Below, in pieces: positions 21,200 to 36,600 of a stretch of 64,000 nt of DNA. The number at the start of each line of letters is the position of its first letter. Position 1 is the first letter of the stretch. The notes below the pieces were generated by a model. The model ran no database searches and was not told the origin of the DNA. It saw nothing but the letters and a program-made list of their open reading frames with translations. This DNA comes from Apostichopus japonicus (lineage: Eukaryota; Echinodermata; Holothuroidea; Aspidochirotida; Stichopodidae). The DNA lies in assembly GCF_037975245.1 (NCBI RefSeq), contig NC_092576.1:35492611-35556610 (forward strand), read 5' to 3'. The translations under genes and the position numbers were made by a program.

Positions 21200-24100
21200 G
21201 GCGCGATGGCTTGGCGCACTGTACGAGCTGATGAGCGAGACTCTCTTTTGCATCGCTGGTTCGAACCCCGGAGATGACGTCTTTTGCCGATCTTTTACAG
21301 CGGGTGCCTACATGGGGAGCTGAAAATATTAGTTAATCGGCCTAATATCTCAGTCCACACAGTGGCGCGATGGCTTGGCGCACTGTATGGACTGATGAGC
21401 GAGATTCTCTTTTGCCTCGCTGGTTCGAACCCCGGTGATGACGTCTTTTGCCGATCTTTTACAGCGGGTGCCTACATGGGGAGCTGTAAGTATTAGTTGA
21501 TCGGCCTAATATCTCAGTCCATACAGTGGCGCGATGGCTTGGCGCACTGTACGAGCTGATGAGCGAGACTCTCTTTTGCATCGCTGGTTCGAACCCCGGT
21601 GATGACGTCTTTTGCCGATCTTTTACAGCGGGTGCCTACATGGGGAGCTGTAAGTATTAGTTGATCGGCCTAATATCTCAGTCCATACAGTGGCGCGATG
21701 GCTTGGCGCACTGTACGAGCTGATGAGCGAGACTCTCTTTTGCATCGCTGGTTCGAACCCCGGTGATGACGTCTTTTGCCGATCTTTTACAGCGGGTGGC
21801 TACATGGAGAGCTGTAAGTATTAGTTAATCGGCCTAATATCTCAGTCCACACAGTGGCGCGATGGCTTGGCGCACTGTATGGACTGATGAGCGAGATTCT
21901 CTTTTGCCTCGCTGGTTCGAACCCCGGTGATGACGTCTTTTGCCGATCTTTTACAGCGGGTGCCTACATGGGGAGCTGTAAGTATTAGTTAATCGGCCTA
22001 ATATCTCAGTCCACACAGTGGCGCGATGGCTTGGCGCACTGTACGAGCTGATGAGCGAGACTCTCTTTTGCATCGCTGGTTCGAACCCCGGAGATGACGT
22101 CTTTTGCCGATCTTTTACAGCGGGTGCCTACATGGGGAGCTGAAAGTATTAGTTAATCGGCCTAATATCTCAGTCCACACAGTGGCGCGATGGCTTGGCG
22201 CACTGTATGGACTGATGAGCGAGATTCTCTTTTGCCTCGCTGGTTCGAACCCCGGTGATGACGTCTTTTGCCGATCTTTTACAGCGGGTGCCTACATGGG
22301 GAGCTGTAAGTATTAGTTGATCGGCCTAATATCTCAGTCCATACAGTGGCGCGATGGCTTGGCGCACTGTACGAGCTGATGAGCGAGACTCTCTTTTGCA
22401 TCGCTGGTTCGAACCCCGGTGATGACGTCTTTTGCCGATCTTTTACAGCGGGTGGCTACATGGAGAGCTGTAAGTATTAGTTAATCGGCTTAATATCTCA
22501 GTCCATACAGTGGCGCGATGGCTTGGCGCACTGTCCGAGCTGATGAGCGAGACTCTCTTTTGCATCGCTGGTTCTAACCCCGGTGATGACGTCTTTTGCC
22601 GATCTTTTATAGCGGGTGCCTACATGGAGAGCTGTAAGTATTAGTTAATCGGCCTAATATCTCAGTCCATACAGTGGCGCGATGGATTGGCGCACTGTAC
22701 GAGCTGATGAGCGAGACTCTCTTTTGCATCGCTGGTTCGAACCCCGGAGATGACGTCTTTTGCCGATCTTTTACAGCGGGTGCCTACATGGGGAGCTGAA
22801 AGTATTAGTTAATCGGCCTAATACCTCAGTCCACACAGTGGCGCGATGGCTTGGCGCACTGTACGAGCTGATGAGCGAGATTCTCTTTTGCATCGCTGGT
22901 TCGAACCCCGGTGATGACGTCTTTTGCCGATCTTTTACAGCGGGTGCCTACATGGGGAGCTGTAAGTATTAGTTAATCGGCCTAATATCTCAGTCCATAC
23001 AGTGGTGCGATGGCTTGGCGCACTGTACGAGCTGATGAGCGAGACTCTCTTTTGCATCGCTGGTTCGAACCCCGGTGATGACGTCTTTTGCAGATCTTTT
23101 ACAGCGGGTGCCTACATGAGGAGCTGTAAGTATTAGTTAATCGGCCTAATATCTCAGTCCATACAGTGGCGCGATGGCTTGGCGCACTGTCCGAGCTGAT
23201 GAGCGAGACTCTCTTTTGCATCGCTGGTTCGAACCCCGGTGATGACGTCTTTTGCCGATCTTTTACAGCGGCTGCCTACATGGGGAGCTGTAAGTATTAG
23301 TTAATCGGCCTAATATCTCAGTCCATACAGTGGCGCGATGGCTTGGCGCACTGTACGAGCTAATGAGCGAGATTTTCTTTTGCATCGCTGGTTCGAACAG
23401 CGGAGATGACGTCTTTTGCCGATCTTTTACAGCGGGTGCCTACATGGGGAGCTGAAAGTATTAGTTAATCGGCCTAATATCTCAGTCCATAGAGTGGCGC
23501 GATGGCTTGGCGCACTGTGCGAGCTGATGAGCGAGATTCTCTTTTGCATCGCTGGTTCGAACCCCGGTGATGACGTCTTTTGCCGATCTTTTACAGCGGC
23601 TGCCTACATGGGGAGCTGTAAGTATTAGTTAATCGGCCTAATATCTCAGTCCACACAGTGGCGCGATGGCTTGGTGCACTGTACGAGCTGATGAGCGAGA
23701 TTCTCTTTTGCATCGCTGGTATGAACCCCGGAGATGACGTCTTTTGCCGATCTTTTACAGCGGGTGCCTACATGGGGAGCTGAAAGTATTAGTTAATCGG
23801 CCTAATATCTCAGTCCACACAGTGGCGCGATGGCTTGGCGCACTGTATGGACTGATGAGCGAGATTCTCTTTTGCCTCGCTGGTTCGAACCCCGGTGATG
23901 ACGTCTTTTGCCGATCTTTTACAGCGGGTGCCTACATGGGGAGCTGTAAGTATTAGTTGATCGGCCTAATATCTCAGTCCATACAGTGGCGCGATGGCTT
24001 GGCGCACTGTACGAGCTGATGAGCGAGACTCTCTTTTGCATCGCTGGTTCGAACCCCGGTGATGACGTCTTTTGCCGATCTTTTACAGCGGGTGGCTACA

Positions 24101-27100
24101 TGGAGAGCTGTAAGTATTAGTTAATCGGCTTAATATCTCAGTCCATACAGTGGCGCGATGGCTTGGCGCCCTGTCCGAGCTGATGAGCGAGACTCTCTTT
24201 TGCATCGCTGGTTCTAACCCCGGTGATGACGTCTTTTGCCGATCTTTTATAGCGGGTGCCTACATGGAGAGCTGTAAGTATTAGTTAATCGGCCTAATAT
24301 CTCAGTCCATACAGTGGCGCGATGGCTTGGCGCACTGTACGAGCTGATGAGCGAGACTCTCTTTTGCATCGCTGGTTCGAACCCCGGAGATGACGTCTTT
24401 TGCCGATCTTTTACAGCGGGTGCCTACATGGGGAGCTGAAAGTATTAGTTAATCGGCCTAATACCTCAGTCCACACAGTGGCGCGATGGCTTGGCGCACT
24501 GTACGAGCTGATGAGCGAGATTCTCTTTTGCATCGCTGGTTCGAACCCCGGTGATGACGTCTTTTGCCGATCTTTTACAGCGGCTGCCTACATGGGGAGC
24601 TGTAAGTATTAGTTAATCGGCCTAATATCTCAGTCCATACAGTGGTGCGATGGCTTGGCGCACTGTACGAGCTGATGAGCGAGATTCTCTTTTGCATCGC
24701 TGGTTCGAACCCCGGAGATGACGTCTTTTGCCGATCTTTTACAGCAGATGCCTACATGGGCAGCTGTAAGTATTAGTTAATCGGCCTAATATCTCAGTCC
24801 ACACAGTGGCGCGATGGCTTGGCGCACTGTACGAGCTGATGAGCGAGACTCTCTTTTGCATCGCTGATTCGAACCCCGGTGATGACGTCTTTTGCCGATC
24901 TTTTACAGCGGGTGGCTACATGATGAGCTGTAAGTATTAGTTAATCGGCTTAATATCTCAGTCCATACAGTGGCGCGATGGCTTGGCGCACTGTCCGAGC
25001 TGATGAGCGAGACTCTCTTTTGCATCGCTGGTTCTAACCCCGGTGATGACGTCTTTTGCCGATCTTTTATAACGGGTGCCTACATGGAGAGCTGTAAGTA
25101 TTAGTTAATCGGCCTAATATCTCAGTCCATACAGTGGCGCGATGGCTTGGGCGCACTGTATAAACTGATGAGCGAGACTCTCTTTTGCATCGCTGGTTCG
25201 AACCCCGGAGATGACGTCTTTTGCCGATCTTTTACAGCGGGTGCCTACATGGGGAGCTGAAAGTATTAGTTAATCGGCCTAATACCTCAGTCCACACAGT
25301 GGCGCGATGGCTTGGCGCACTGTACGAGCTGATGAGCGAGATTCTCTTTTGCATCGCTGGTTCGAACCCCGGTGATGACGTCTTTTGCCGATCTTTTACA
25401 GCGGGTGCCTACATGGGGAGCTGTAAGTATTAGTTAATCGGCCTAATATCTCAGTCCATACAGTGGTGCGATGGCTTGGCGCACTGTACGAGCTGATGAG
25501 CGAGACTCTCTTTTGCATCGCTGGTTCGAACCCCGGTGATGACGTCTTTTGCCGATCTTTTACAGCGGCTGCCTACATGGGGAGCTGTAAGTATTAGTTA
25601 ATCGGCCTAATATCTCAGTCCATAAAGTGGCGCGATGGCTTGGCGCACTGTGCGAGCTGATGAGCGAGATTCTCTTTTGCATCGCTGGTTCGAACCCCGG
25701 TGATGACGTCTTTTGCCGATCTTTTACAGCGGCTGCCTACATGGGGAGCTGTAAGTATTAGTTAATCGGCCTAATATCTCAGTCCACACAGTGGCGCGAT
25801 GGCTTGGTGCACTGTAGGAGCTGATGAGCGAGATTCTCTTTTGCATCGCTGGTTCGAACCCCGGAGATGACGTCTTTTGCCGATCTTTTACAGCAGATGC
25901 CTACATGGGCAGCTGTAAGTATTAGTTAATCGGCCTAATATCTCAGTCCACACAGTGGCGCGATGGCTTGGCGCACTGTACGAGCTGATGAGCGAGACTC
26001 TCTTTTGCATCGCTGGTTCTAACCCCGGTGATGACGTCTTTTACCGATCTTTTACAGCGGGTGCCTACATGGGGAGCTGAAAGTATTAGTTAATCGGCCT
26101 AATATCTCAGTCCACACAGTGGCGCGATGGCTTGGCGCACTGTATGGACTGATGAGCGAGATTCTCTTTTGCCTCGCTGGTTCGAACCCCGGTGATGACG
26201 TCTTTTGCCGATCTTTTACAGCGGGTGCCTACATGGGGAGCTGTAAGTATTAGTTAATCGGCCTAATATCTCAGTCCACACAGTGGCGCGATGGCTTGGC
26301 GCACTGTACGAGCTGATGAGCGAGACTCTCTTTTGCATCGCTGGTTCGAACCCCGGAGATGACGTCTTTTGCCGATCTTTTACAGCGGGTGCCTACATGG
26401 GGAGCTGAAAATATTAGTTAATCGGCCTAATATCTCAGTCCACACAGTGGCGCGATGGCTTGGCGCACTGTATGGACTGATGAGCGAGATTCTCTTTTGC
26501 CTCGCTGGTTCGAACCCCGGTGATGACGTCTTTTGCCGATCTTTTACAGCGGGTGCCTACATGGGGAGCTGTAAGTATTAGTTGATCGGCCTAATATCTC
26601 AGTCCATACAGTGGCGCGATGGCTTGGCGCACTGTACGAGCTGATGAGCGAGACTCTCTTTTGCATCGCTGGTTCGAACCCCGGTGATGACGTCTTTTGC
26701 CGATCTTTTACAGCGGGTGGCTACATGGAGAGCTGTAAGTATTAGTTAATCGGCTTAATATCTCAGTCCATACAGTGGCGCGATGGCTTGGCGCACTGTC
26801 CGAGCTGATGAGCGAGACTCTCTTTTGCATCGCTGGTTCTAACCCCGGTGATGACGTCTTTTGCCGATCTTTTATAGCGGGTGCCTACATGGAGAGCTGT
26901 AAGTATTAGTAAATCGGCCTAATATCTCAGTCCATACAGTGGCGCGATGGCTTGGCGCACTGTACGAGCTGATGAGCGAGACTCTCTTTTGCATCGCTGG
27001 TTCGAACCCCGGAGATGACGTCTTTTGCCGATCTTTTACAGCGGGTGCCTACATGGGGAGCTGAAAGTATTAGTTAATCGGCCTAATACCTCAGTCCACA

Positions 27101-30100
27101 CAGTGGCGCGATGGCTTGGCGCACTGTACGAGCTGATGAGCGAGATTCTCTTTTGCATCGCTGGTTCGAACCCCGGTGATGACGTCTTTTGCCGATCTTT
27201 TACAGCGGGTGCCTACATGGGGAGCTGTAAGTATTAGTTAATCGGCCTAATATCTCAGTCCATACAGTGGTGCGATGGCTTGGCGCACTGTACGAGCTGA
27301 TGAGCGAGACTCTCTTTTGCATCGCTGGTTCGAACCCCGGTGATGACGTCTTTTGCCGATCTTTTACAGCGGGTGCCTACATGAGGAGCTGTAAGTATTA
27401 GTTAATCGGCCTAATATCTCAGTCCATACAGTGGCGCGATGGCTTGGCGCACTGTCCGAGCTGATGAGCGAGACTCTCTTTTGCATCGCTGGTTCGAACC
27501 CCGGTGATGACGTCTTTTGCCGATCTTTTACAGCGGCTGCCTACATGGGGAGCTGTAAGTATTAGTTAATCGGCCTAATATCTCAGTCCATACAGTGGCG
27601 CGATGGCTTGGCGCACTGTACGAGCTGATGAGCGAGATTTTCTTTTGCATCGCTGGTTCGAACAGCGGAGATGACGTCTTTTGCCGATCTTTTACAGCGG
27701 GTGCCTACATGGGGAGCTGAAAGTATTAGTTAATCGGCCTAATATCTCAGTCCATAGAGTGGCGCGATGGCTTGGCGCACTGTGCGAGCTGATGAGCGAG
27801 ATTCTCTTTTGCATCGCTGGTTCGAACCCCGGTGATGACGTCTTTTGCCGATCTTTTACAGCGGCTGCCTACATGGGGAGCTGTAAGTATTAGTTAATCG
27901 GCCTAATATCTCAGTCCACACAGTGGCGCGATGGCTTGGTGCACTGTACGAGCTGATGAGCGAGATTCTCTTTTGCATCGCTGGTTCGAACCCCGGAGAT
28001 GACGTCTTTTGCCGATCTTTTACAGCAGATGCCTACATGGGCAGCTGTAAATATTAGTTAATCGGCCTAATATCTCAGTCCACACAGTGGCGCGATGGCT
28101 TGGCGCACTGTACGAGCTGATGAGCGAGACTCTCTTTTGCATCGCTGGTTCGAACCCCGGTGATGACGTCTTTTGCCGATCTTTTACAGCGGGTGGCTAC
28201 ATGGAGAGCTGTAAGTATTAGTTAATCGGCTTAATATCTCAGTCCATACAGTGGCGCGATGGCTTGGCGCACTGTCCGAGCTGATGAGCGAGACTCTCTT
28301 TTGCATCGCTGGTTCTAACCCCGGTGATGACGTCTTTTGCCGATCTTTTATAACGGGTGCCTACATGGAGAGCTGTAAGTATTAGTTAATCGGCCTAATA
28401 TCTCAGTCCATACAGTGGCGCGATGGCTTGGGCGCACTGTACGAGCTGATGAGCGAGACTCTCTTTTGCATCGCTGGTTCGAACCCCGGAGATGACGTCT
28501 TTTGCCGATCTTTTACAGCGGGTGCCTACATGGGGAGCTGAAAGTATTAGTTAATCGGCCTAATACCTCAGTCCACACAGTGGCGCGATGGCTTGGCGCA
28601 CTGTACGAGCTGATGAGCGAGATTCTCTTTTGCATCGCTGGTTCGAACCCCGGTGATGACGTCTTTTGCCGATCTTTTACAGCGGCTGCCTACATGGGGA
28701 GCTGTAAGTATTAGTTAATCGGCCTAATATCTCAGTCCATACAGTGGTGCGATGGCTTGGCGCACTGTACGAGCTGATGAGCGAGACTCTCTTTTGCATC
28801 GCTGGTTCGAACCCCGGTGATGACGTCTTTTGCCGATCTTTTACAGCGGGTGCCTACATGAGGAGCTGTAAGTATTAGTTAATCGGCCTAATATCTCAGT
28901 CCATACAGTGGCGCGATGGCTTGGCGCACTGTCCGAGCTGATGAGCGAGACTCTCTTTTGCATCGTTGGTTCGAACCCCGGTGATGACGTCTTTTGCCGA
29001 TCTTTTACAGCGGCTGCCTACATGGGGAGCTGTAAGTATTAGTTAATCGGCCTAATATCTCAGTCCATAAAGTGGCGCGATGGCTTGGCGCACTGTGCGA
29101 GCTGATGAGCGAGATTCTCTTTTGCATCGCTGGTTCGAACCCCGGTGATGACGTCTTTTGCCGATCTTTTACAGCGGCTGAATACATGGGGAGCTGTAAG
29201 TATTAGTTAATCGGCCTAATATCTCAGTCCACACAGTGGCGCGATGGCTTGGTGCACTGTAGGAGCTGATGAGCGAGATTCTCTTTTGCATCGCTGGTTC
29301 GAACCCCGGAGATGACGTCTTTTGCCGATCTTTTACAGCAGATGCCTACATGGGCAGCTGTAAGTATTAGTTAATCGGCCTAATATCTCAGTCCACACAG
29401 TGGCGCGATGGCTTGGCGCACTGTACGAGCTGATGAGCGAGACTCTCTTTTGCATCGCTGGTTCTAACCCCGGTGATGACGTCTTTTACCGATCTTTTAC
29501 AGCGGGTGCCTACATGGGGAGCTGAAAGTATTAGTTAATCGGCCTAATATCTCAGTCCACACAGTGGCGCGATGGCTTGGCGCACTGTATGGACTGATGA
29601 GCGAGATTCTCTTTTGCCTCGCTGGTTCGAACCCCGGTGATGACGTCTTTTGCCGATCTTTTACAGCGGGTGCCTACATGGGGAGCTGTAAGTATTAGTT
29701 AATCGGCCTAATATCTCAGTCCACACAGTGGCGCGATGGCTTGGCGCACTGTACGAGCTGATGAGCGAGACTCTCTTTTGCATCGCTGGTTCGAACCCCG
29801 GAGATGACGTCTTTTGCCGATCTTTTACAGCGGGTGCCTACATGGGGAGCTGAAAATATTAGTTAATCGGCCTAATATCTCAGTCCACACAGTGGCGCGA
29901 TGGCTTGGCGCACTGTATGGACTGATGAGCGAGATTCTCTTTTGCCTCGCTGGTTCGAACCCCGGTGATGACGTCTTTTGCCGATCTTTTACAGCGGGTG
30001 CCTACATGGGGAGCTGTAAGTATTAGTTGATCGGCCTAATATCTCAGTCCATACAGTGGCGCGATGGCTTGGCGCACTGTACGAGCTGATGAGCGAGACT

Positions 30101-33100
30101 CTCTTTTGCATCGCTGGTTCGAACCCCGGTGATGACGTCTTTTGCCGATCTTTTACAGCGGGTGGCTACATGGAGAGCTGTAAGTATTAGTTAATCGGCC
30201 TAATATCTCAGTCCACACAGTGGCGCGATGGCTTGGCGCACTGTATGGACTGATGAGCGAGATTCTCTTTTGCCTCGCTGGTTCGAACCCCGGTGATGAC
30301 GTCTTTTGCCGATCTTTTACAGCGGCTGCCTACATGGGGAGCTGTAAGTATTAGTTGATCGGCCTAATATCTCAGTCCATACAGTGGCGCGATGGCTTGG
30401 CGCACTGTACGAGCTGATGAGCGAGACTCTCTTTTGCATCGCTGGTTCGAACCCCGGTGATGACGTCTTTTGCCGATCTTTTACAGCGGGTGGCTACATG
30501 GAGAGCTGTAAGTATTAGTTAATCGGCTTAATATCTCAGTCCATACAGTGGCGCGATGGCTTGGCGCACTGTCCGAGCTGATGAGCGAGACTCTCTTTTG
30601 CATCGCTGGTTCTAACCCCGGTGATGACGTCTTTTGCCGATCTTTTATAGCGGGTGCCTACATGGAGAGCTGTAAGTATTAGTTAATCGGCCTAATATCT
30701 CAGTCCATGCAGTGGCGCGATGGCTTGGCGCACTGTCCGAGCTGATGAGCGAGACTCTCTTTTGCATCGCTGGTTCGAACCCCGGAGATGACGTCTTTTG
30801 CCGATCTTTTACAGCGGGTGCCTACATGGGGAGCTGAAAGTATTAGTTAATCGGCCTAATACCTCAGTCCACACAGTGGCGCGATGGCTTGGCGCACTGT
30901 ACGAGCTGATGAGCGAGATTCTCTTTTGCATCGCTGGTTCGAACCCCGGTGATGACGTCTTTTGCCGATCTTTTACAGCGGGTGCCTACATGGGGAGCTG
31001 TAAATATTAGTTAATCGGCCTAATATCTCAGTCCATACAGTGGTGCGATGGCTTGGCGCACTGTACGAGCTGATGAGCGAGACTCTCTTTTGCATCGCTG
31101 GTTCGAACCCCGGTGATGACGTCTTTTGCCGATCTTTTACAGCGGCTGCCTACATGAGGAGCTGTAAGTATTAGTTAATCGGCCTAATATCTCAGTCCAT
31201 ACAGTGGCGCGATGGCTTGGCGCACTGTCCGAGCTGATGAGCGAGACTCTCTTTTGCATCGCTGGTTCGAACCCCGGTGATGACGTCTTTTGCCGATCTT
31301 TTACAGCGGCTGCCTACATGGGGAGCTGTAAGTATTAGTTAATCGGCCTAATATCTCAGTCCATACAGTGGCGCGATGGCTTGGCGCACTGTACGAGCTG
31401 ATGAGCGAGATTTTCTTTTGCATCGCTGGTTCGAACAGCGGAGATGACGTCTTTTGCCGATCTTTTAAAGCGGGTGCCTACATGGGGAGCTGAAAGTATT
31501 AGTTAATCGGCCTAATATCTCAGTCCATAGAGTGGCGCGATGGCTTGGCGCACTGTGCGAGCTGATGAGCGAGATTCTCTTTTGCATCGCTGGTTCGAAC
31601 CCCGGTGATGACGTCTTTTGCCGATCTTTTACAGCGGCTGCCTACATGGGGAGCTGTAAGTATTAGTTAATCGGCCTAATATCTCAGTCCACACAGTGGC
31701 GCGATGGCTTGGTGCACTGTACGAGCTGATGAGCGAGATTCTCTTTTGCATCGCTGGTTCGAACCCCGGAGATGACGTCTTTTGCCGATCTTTTACAGCA
31801 GATGCCTACATGGGCAGCTGTAAGTATTAGTTAATCGGCCTAATATCTCAGTCCACACAGTGGCGCGATGGCTTGGCGCACTGTACGAGCTGATGAGCGA
31901 GACTCTCTTTTGCATCGCTGGTTCGAACCCCGGTGATGACGTCTTTTGCCGATCTTTTACAGCGGGTGGCTACATGGAGAGCTGTAAGTATTAGTTAATC
32001 GGCTTAATATCTCAGTCCATACAGTGGCGCGATGGCTTGGCGCACTGTCCGAGCTGATGAGCGAGACTCTCTTTTGCATCGCTGGTTCTAACCCCGGTGA
32101 TGACGTCTTTTGCCGATCTTTTATAACGGGTGCCTACATGGAGAGCTGTAAGTATTAGTTAATCGGCCTAATATCTCAGTCCATACAGTGGCGCGATGGC
32201 TTGGGCGCACTGTACGAGCTGATGAGCGAGACTCTCTTTTGCATCGCTGGTTCGAACCCCGGAGATGACGTCTTTTGCCGATCTTTTACAGCGGGTGCCT
32301 ACATGGGGAGCTGAAAGTATTAGTTAATCGGCCTAATACCTCAGTCCACACAGTGGCGCGATGGCTTGGCGCACTGTACGAGCTGATGAGCGAGATTCTC
32401 TTTTGCATCGCTGGTTCGAACCCCGGTGATGACGTCTTTTGCCGATCTTTTACAGCGGGTGCCTACATGGGGAGCTGTAAGTGTTAGTTAATCGGCCTAA
32501 TATCTCAGTCCATACAGTGGTGCGATGGCTTGGCGCACTGTACGAGCTGATGAGCGAGACTCTCTTTTGCATCGCTGGTTCGAACCCCGGTGATGACGTC
32601 TTTTGCCGATCTTTTACAGCGGGTGCCTACATGAGGAGCTGTAAGTATTAGTTAATCGGCCTAATATCTCAGTCCATACAGTGGTGCGATGGCTTGGCGC
32701 ACTGTCCGAGCTGATGAGCGAGACTCTCTTTTGCATCGCTGGTTCGAACCCCGGTGATGACGTCTTTTGCCGATCTTTTACAGCGGCTGCCTACATGGGG
32801 AGCTGTAAGTATTAGTTAATCGGCCTAATATCTCAGTCCATAAAGTGGCGCGATGGCTTGGCGCACTGTGCGAGCTGATGAGCGAGATTCTCTTTTGCAT
32901 CGCTGGTTCGAACCCCGGTGATGACGTCTTTTGCCGATCTTTTACAGCGGGTGCCTACATGGGGAGCTGTAAGTATTAGTTAATCGGCCTAATATCTCAG
33001 TCCACACAGTGGCGCGATGGCTTGGTGCACTGTACGAGCTGATGAGCGAGATTCTCTTTTGCATCGCTGGTTCGAACCCCGGAGATGACGTCTTTTGCCG

Positions 33101-33600
33101 ATCTTTTACAGCAGATGCCTACATGGGCAGCTGTAAGTATTAGTTAATCGGCCTAATATCTCAGTCCACACAGTGGCGCGATGGCTTGGCGCACTGTACG
33201 AGCTGATGAGCGAGACTCTCTTTTGCATCGCTGGTTCGAACCCCGGTGATGACGTCTTTTGCCGATCTTTTACAGCGGGTGGCTACATGGAGAGCTGTAA
33301 GTATTAGTTAATCGGCTTAATATCTCAGTCCATACAGTGGCGCGATGGCTTGGCGCACTGTCCGAGCTGATGAGCGAGACTCTCTTTTGCATCGCTGGTT
33401 CTAACCCCGGTGATGACGTCTTTTGCCGATCTTTTATAACGGGTGCCTACATGGAGAGCTGTAAGTATTAGTTAATCGGCCTAATATCTCAGTCCATACA
33501 GTGGCGCGATGGCTTGGGCGCACTGTACGAGCTGATGAGCGAGACTCTCTTTTGCATCGCTGGTTCGAACCCCGGAGATGACGTCTTTTGCCGATCTTTT
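21200..33600 (+). repeat. Higher-order block family in the left part of the array
   Basis: Variant monomers recur in the same order at long spacings. The set at 26369 recurs at 29814 (21 monomers plus 1 bp), 27025 at 30798 and 28502 at 32275 (both 23 monomers plus 1 bp), and 32275 at 33588 (8 monomers plus 1 bp). The set at 22760-23416 recurs at 27025-27681 (26 monomers plus 1 bp). Marker alleles are the ATGGACTGATGAGC variant with GCCTCG, and the GAACAGCGG variant. Confidence 0.7.
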
Positions 33601-36600
33601 ACAGCGGGTGCCTACATGGGGAGCTGAAAGTATTAGTTAATCGGCCTAATACCTCAGTCCACACAGTGGCGCGATGGCTTGGCGCACTGTACGAGCTGAT
33701 GAGCGAGATTCTCTTTTGCATCGCTGGTTCGAACCCCGGTGATGACGTCTTTTGCCGATCTTTTACAGCGGGTGCCTACATGGGGAGCTGTAAGTATTAG
33801 TTAATCGGCCTAATATCTCAGTCCATACAGTGGTGCGATGGCTTGGCGCACTGTACGAGCTGATGAGCGAGACTCTCTTTTGCATCGCTGGTTCGAACCC
33901 CGGTGAGGACGTCTTTTGCCGATCTTTTACAGCGGGTGCCTACATGAGGAGCTGTAAGTATTAGTTAATCGGCCTAATATCTCAGTCCATACAGTGGCGC
34001 GATGGCTTGGCGCACTGTCCGAGCTGATGAGCGAGACTCTCTTTTGCATCGCTGGTTCGAACCCCGGTGATGACGTCTTTTGCCGATCTTTTACAGCGGC
34101 TGCCTACATGGGGAGCTGTAAGTATTAGTTAATCGGCCTAATATCTCAGTCCATAAAGTGGCGCGATGGCTTGGCGCACTGTACGAGCTGATGAGCGAGA
34201 TTTTCTTTTGCATCGCTGGTTCGAACCCCGGTGATGACGTCTTTTGCCGATCTTTTACAGCGGGTGCCTACATGGAGAGCTGTAAGTATTAGTTGATCGG
34301 CTTAATATCTCAGTCCATACAGTGGCGCGATGGCTTGGCGCACTGTACGAGCTGATGAGCGAGACTCTCTTTTGCATCGCTGGTTCGAACCCCGGTGATG
34401 ACGTCTTTTGCCGATCTTTTACAGCGGCTGCCTTCATGGGGAGCTGTAAGTATTAGTTAATCGGCCTAATATCTCAGTCCATACAGTGGCGCGATGGCTT
34501 GGCGCACTGTACGAGCTGATGAGCGAGACTCTCTTTAGCATCGCTGGTTCGAACCCCGGTGATGACGTCTTTTGCCGATCTTTTACAGCGGGTGCCTACA
34601 TGGGGAGCTGTAAGTATTAGTTAATCGGCCTAATATCCCAGTCCATACAGTGGCGCGATGGCTTGGGCGCACTGTACGCGCTGATGAGCGAGACTCTCTT
34701 TTGCATCGCTGGTTCGAACCCCGGTGATGACGTCTTTTGCCGATCTTTTACAGCGGGTGCCTACATGGGGAGCTGTAAGTATTAGTTAATCGGTTTAATA
34801 TCCCAGTCCATACAGTGGCGCGATGGCTTGGCGCACTGTGCGAGCTGATGAGCGAGACTCTCTTTTGCATCGCTGGTTCGAACCCCGGTGATGACGTCTT
34901 TTGCCGATCTTTTACAGCGGGTACCTACATGAGGAGCTGTAAGTATTAGTTAATCGGCTTAATATCTCAGTCCATACAGTGGCGCGATGGCTTGGCGCAC
35001 TGTACGAGCTGATGAGCGAGACTCTCTTTTGCATCGCTGGTTCGAACCCCGGTGATGACGTCTTTTGCCGATCTTTTACAGCGGGTGCCTTCATGGGTAG
35101 CTGTAAGTATTAGTTAATCGGCATAACATCTCAGTCCATACAGTGGCACGATGGCTTGGCGCACTGTACGAGCTGATGAGCGAGACTCTCTTTTGCATCG
35201 CTGGTTCGAACCCCGGTGATGACGTCTTTTGCCGATCTTTTACAGCGGGTGCCTACATGGGGAGCTGTAAGTATGAGTTAATCGGCCTAATATCTCAGTC
35301 CACACAGTGGCGCGATGGCTTGGCGCACTGTACGAGCTGATGAGCGAAACTCTCTTTTGCATCGCTGGTTCGAACCCCGGTGATGACGTCTTTTGCCGAT
35401 CTTTTACAGCGGGTGCCTACATGGGGAGCTGTAAGTATGAGTTAATCGGCCTAATATCTCAGTCCATACAGTGGCGCGATGGCTTGGCGCACTGTACGAG
35501 CTGATGAGCGAGACTCTCTTATGCATCGCTGGTTCGAACCCCGGTGATGACGTCTTTTGCCGATCTTTTACAGCGGGTGTCTACATGGGGAGCTGTAAGT
35601 ATTAGTTAATCGGCCTAATATCTCAGTCCATACAGTGGCGCGATGGCTTGGCGCACTGTACGAGCTGATGAGCGAGACTCTCTTTAGCATCGCTGGTTCG
35701 AACCAGGGTGATGACGTCTTTTGCCGATCTTTTACAGCGGGTGCCTACATGGGGAGCTGTAAGTATTAGTTAATCGGCCTAATATCCCAGTCCATACAGT
35801 GGCGCGATGGCTTGGCGCACTGTACGAGCTGATGAGCGAGACTCTTTTGCATCGCTGGTTCGAACCCCGGTGATGACGTCTTTTGCCGATCTTTTACAGC
35901 GGGTGCCTACATGGGGAGCTGTAAGTATTAGTTAATCGGCCTAATATCTCAGTCCATACAGTGGCGCGATGGCTTGGGCGCACTGTACGAGCTGATGAGC
36001 GAGACTCTCTTTTGCATCGCTGGTTCGAACCCCGGAGATGACGTCTTTTGCCGATCTTTTACAGCGGGTGCCTACATGGGGAGCTGAAAGTATTAGTTAA
36101 TCGGCCTAATACCTCAGTCCACACAGTGGCGCGATGGCTTGGCGCACTGTACGAGCTGATGAGCGAGATTCTCTTTTGCATCGCTGGTTCGAACCCCGGT
36201 GATGACGTCTTTTGCCGATCTTTTACAGCGGGTGCCTACATGGGGAGCTGTAAGTATTAGTTAATCGGCCTAATATCTCAGTCCATACAGTGGTGCGATG
36301 GCTTGGCGCACTGTACGAGCTGATGAGCGAGACTCTCTTTTGCATCGCTGGTTCGAACCCCGGTGATGACGTCTTTTGCCGATCTTTTACAGCGGGTGCC
36401 TACATGAGGAGCTGTAAGTATTAGTTAATCGGCCTAATATCTCAGTCCATACAGTGGCGCGATGGCTTGGCGCACTGTCCGAGCTGATGAGCGAGACTCT
36501 CTTTTGCATCGCTGGTTCGAACCCCGGTGATGACGTCTTTTGCCGATCTTTTACAGCGGCTGCCTACATGGGGAGCTGTAAGTATTAGTTAATCGGCCTA

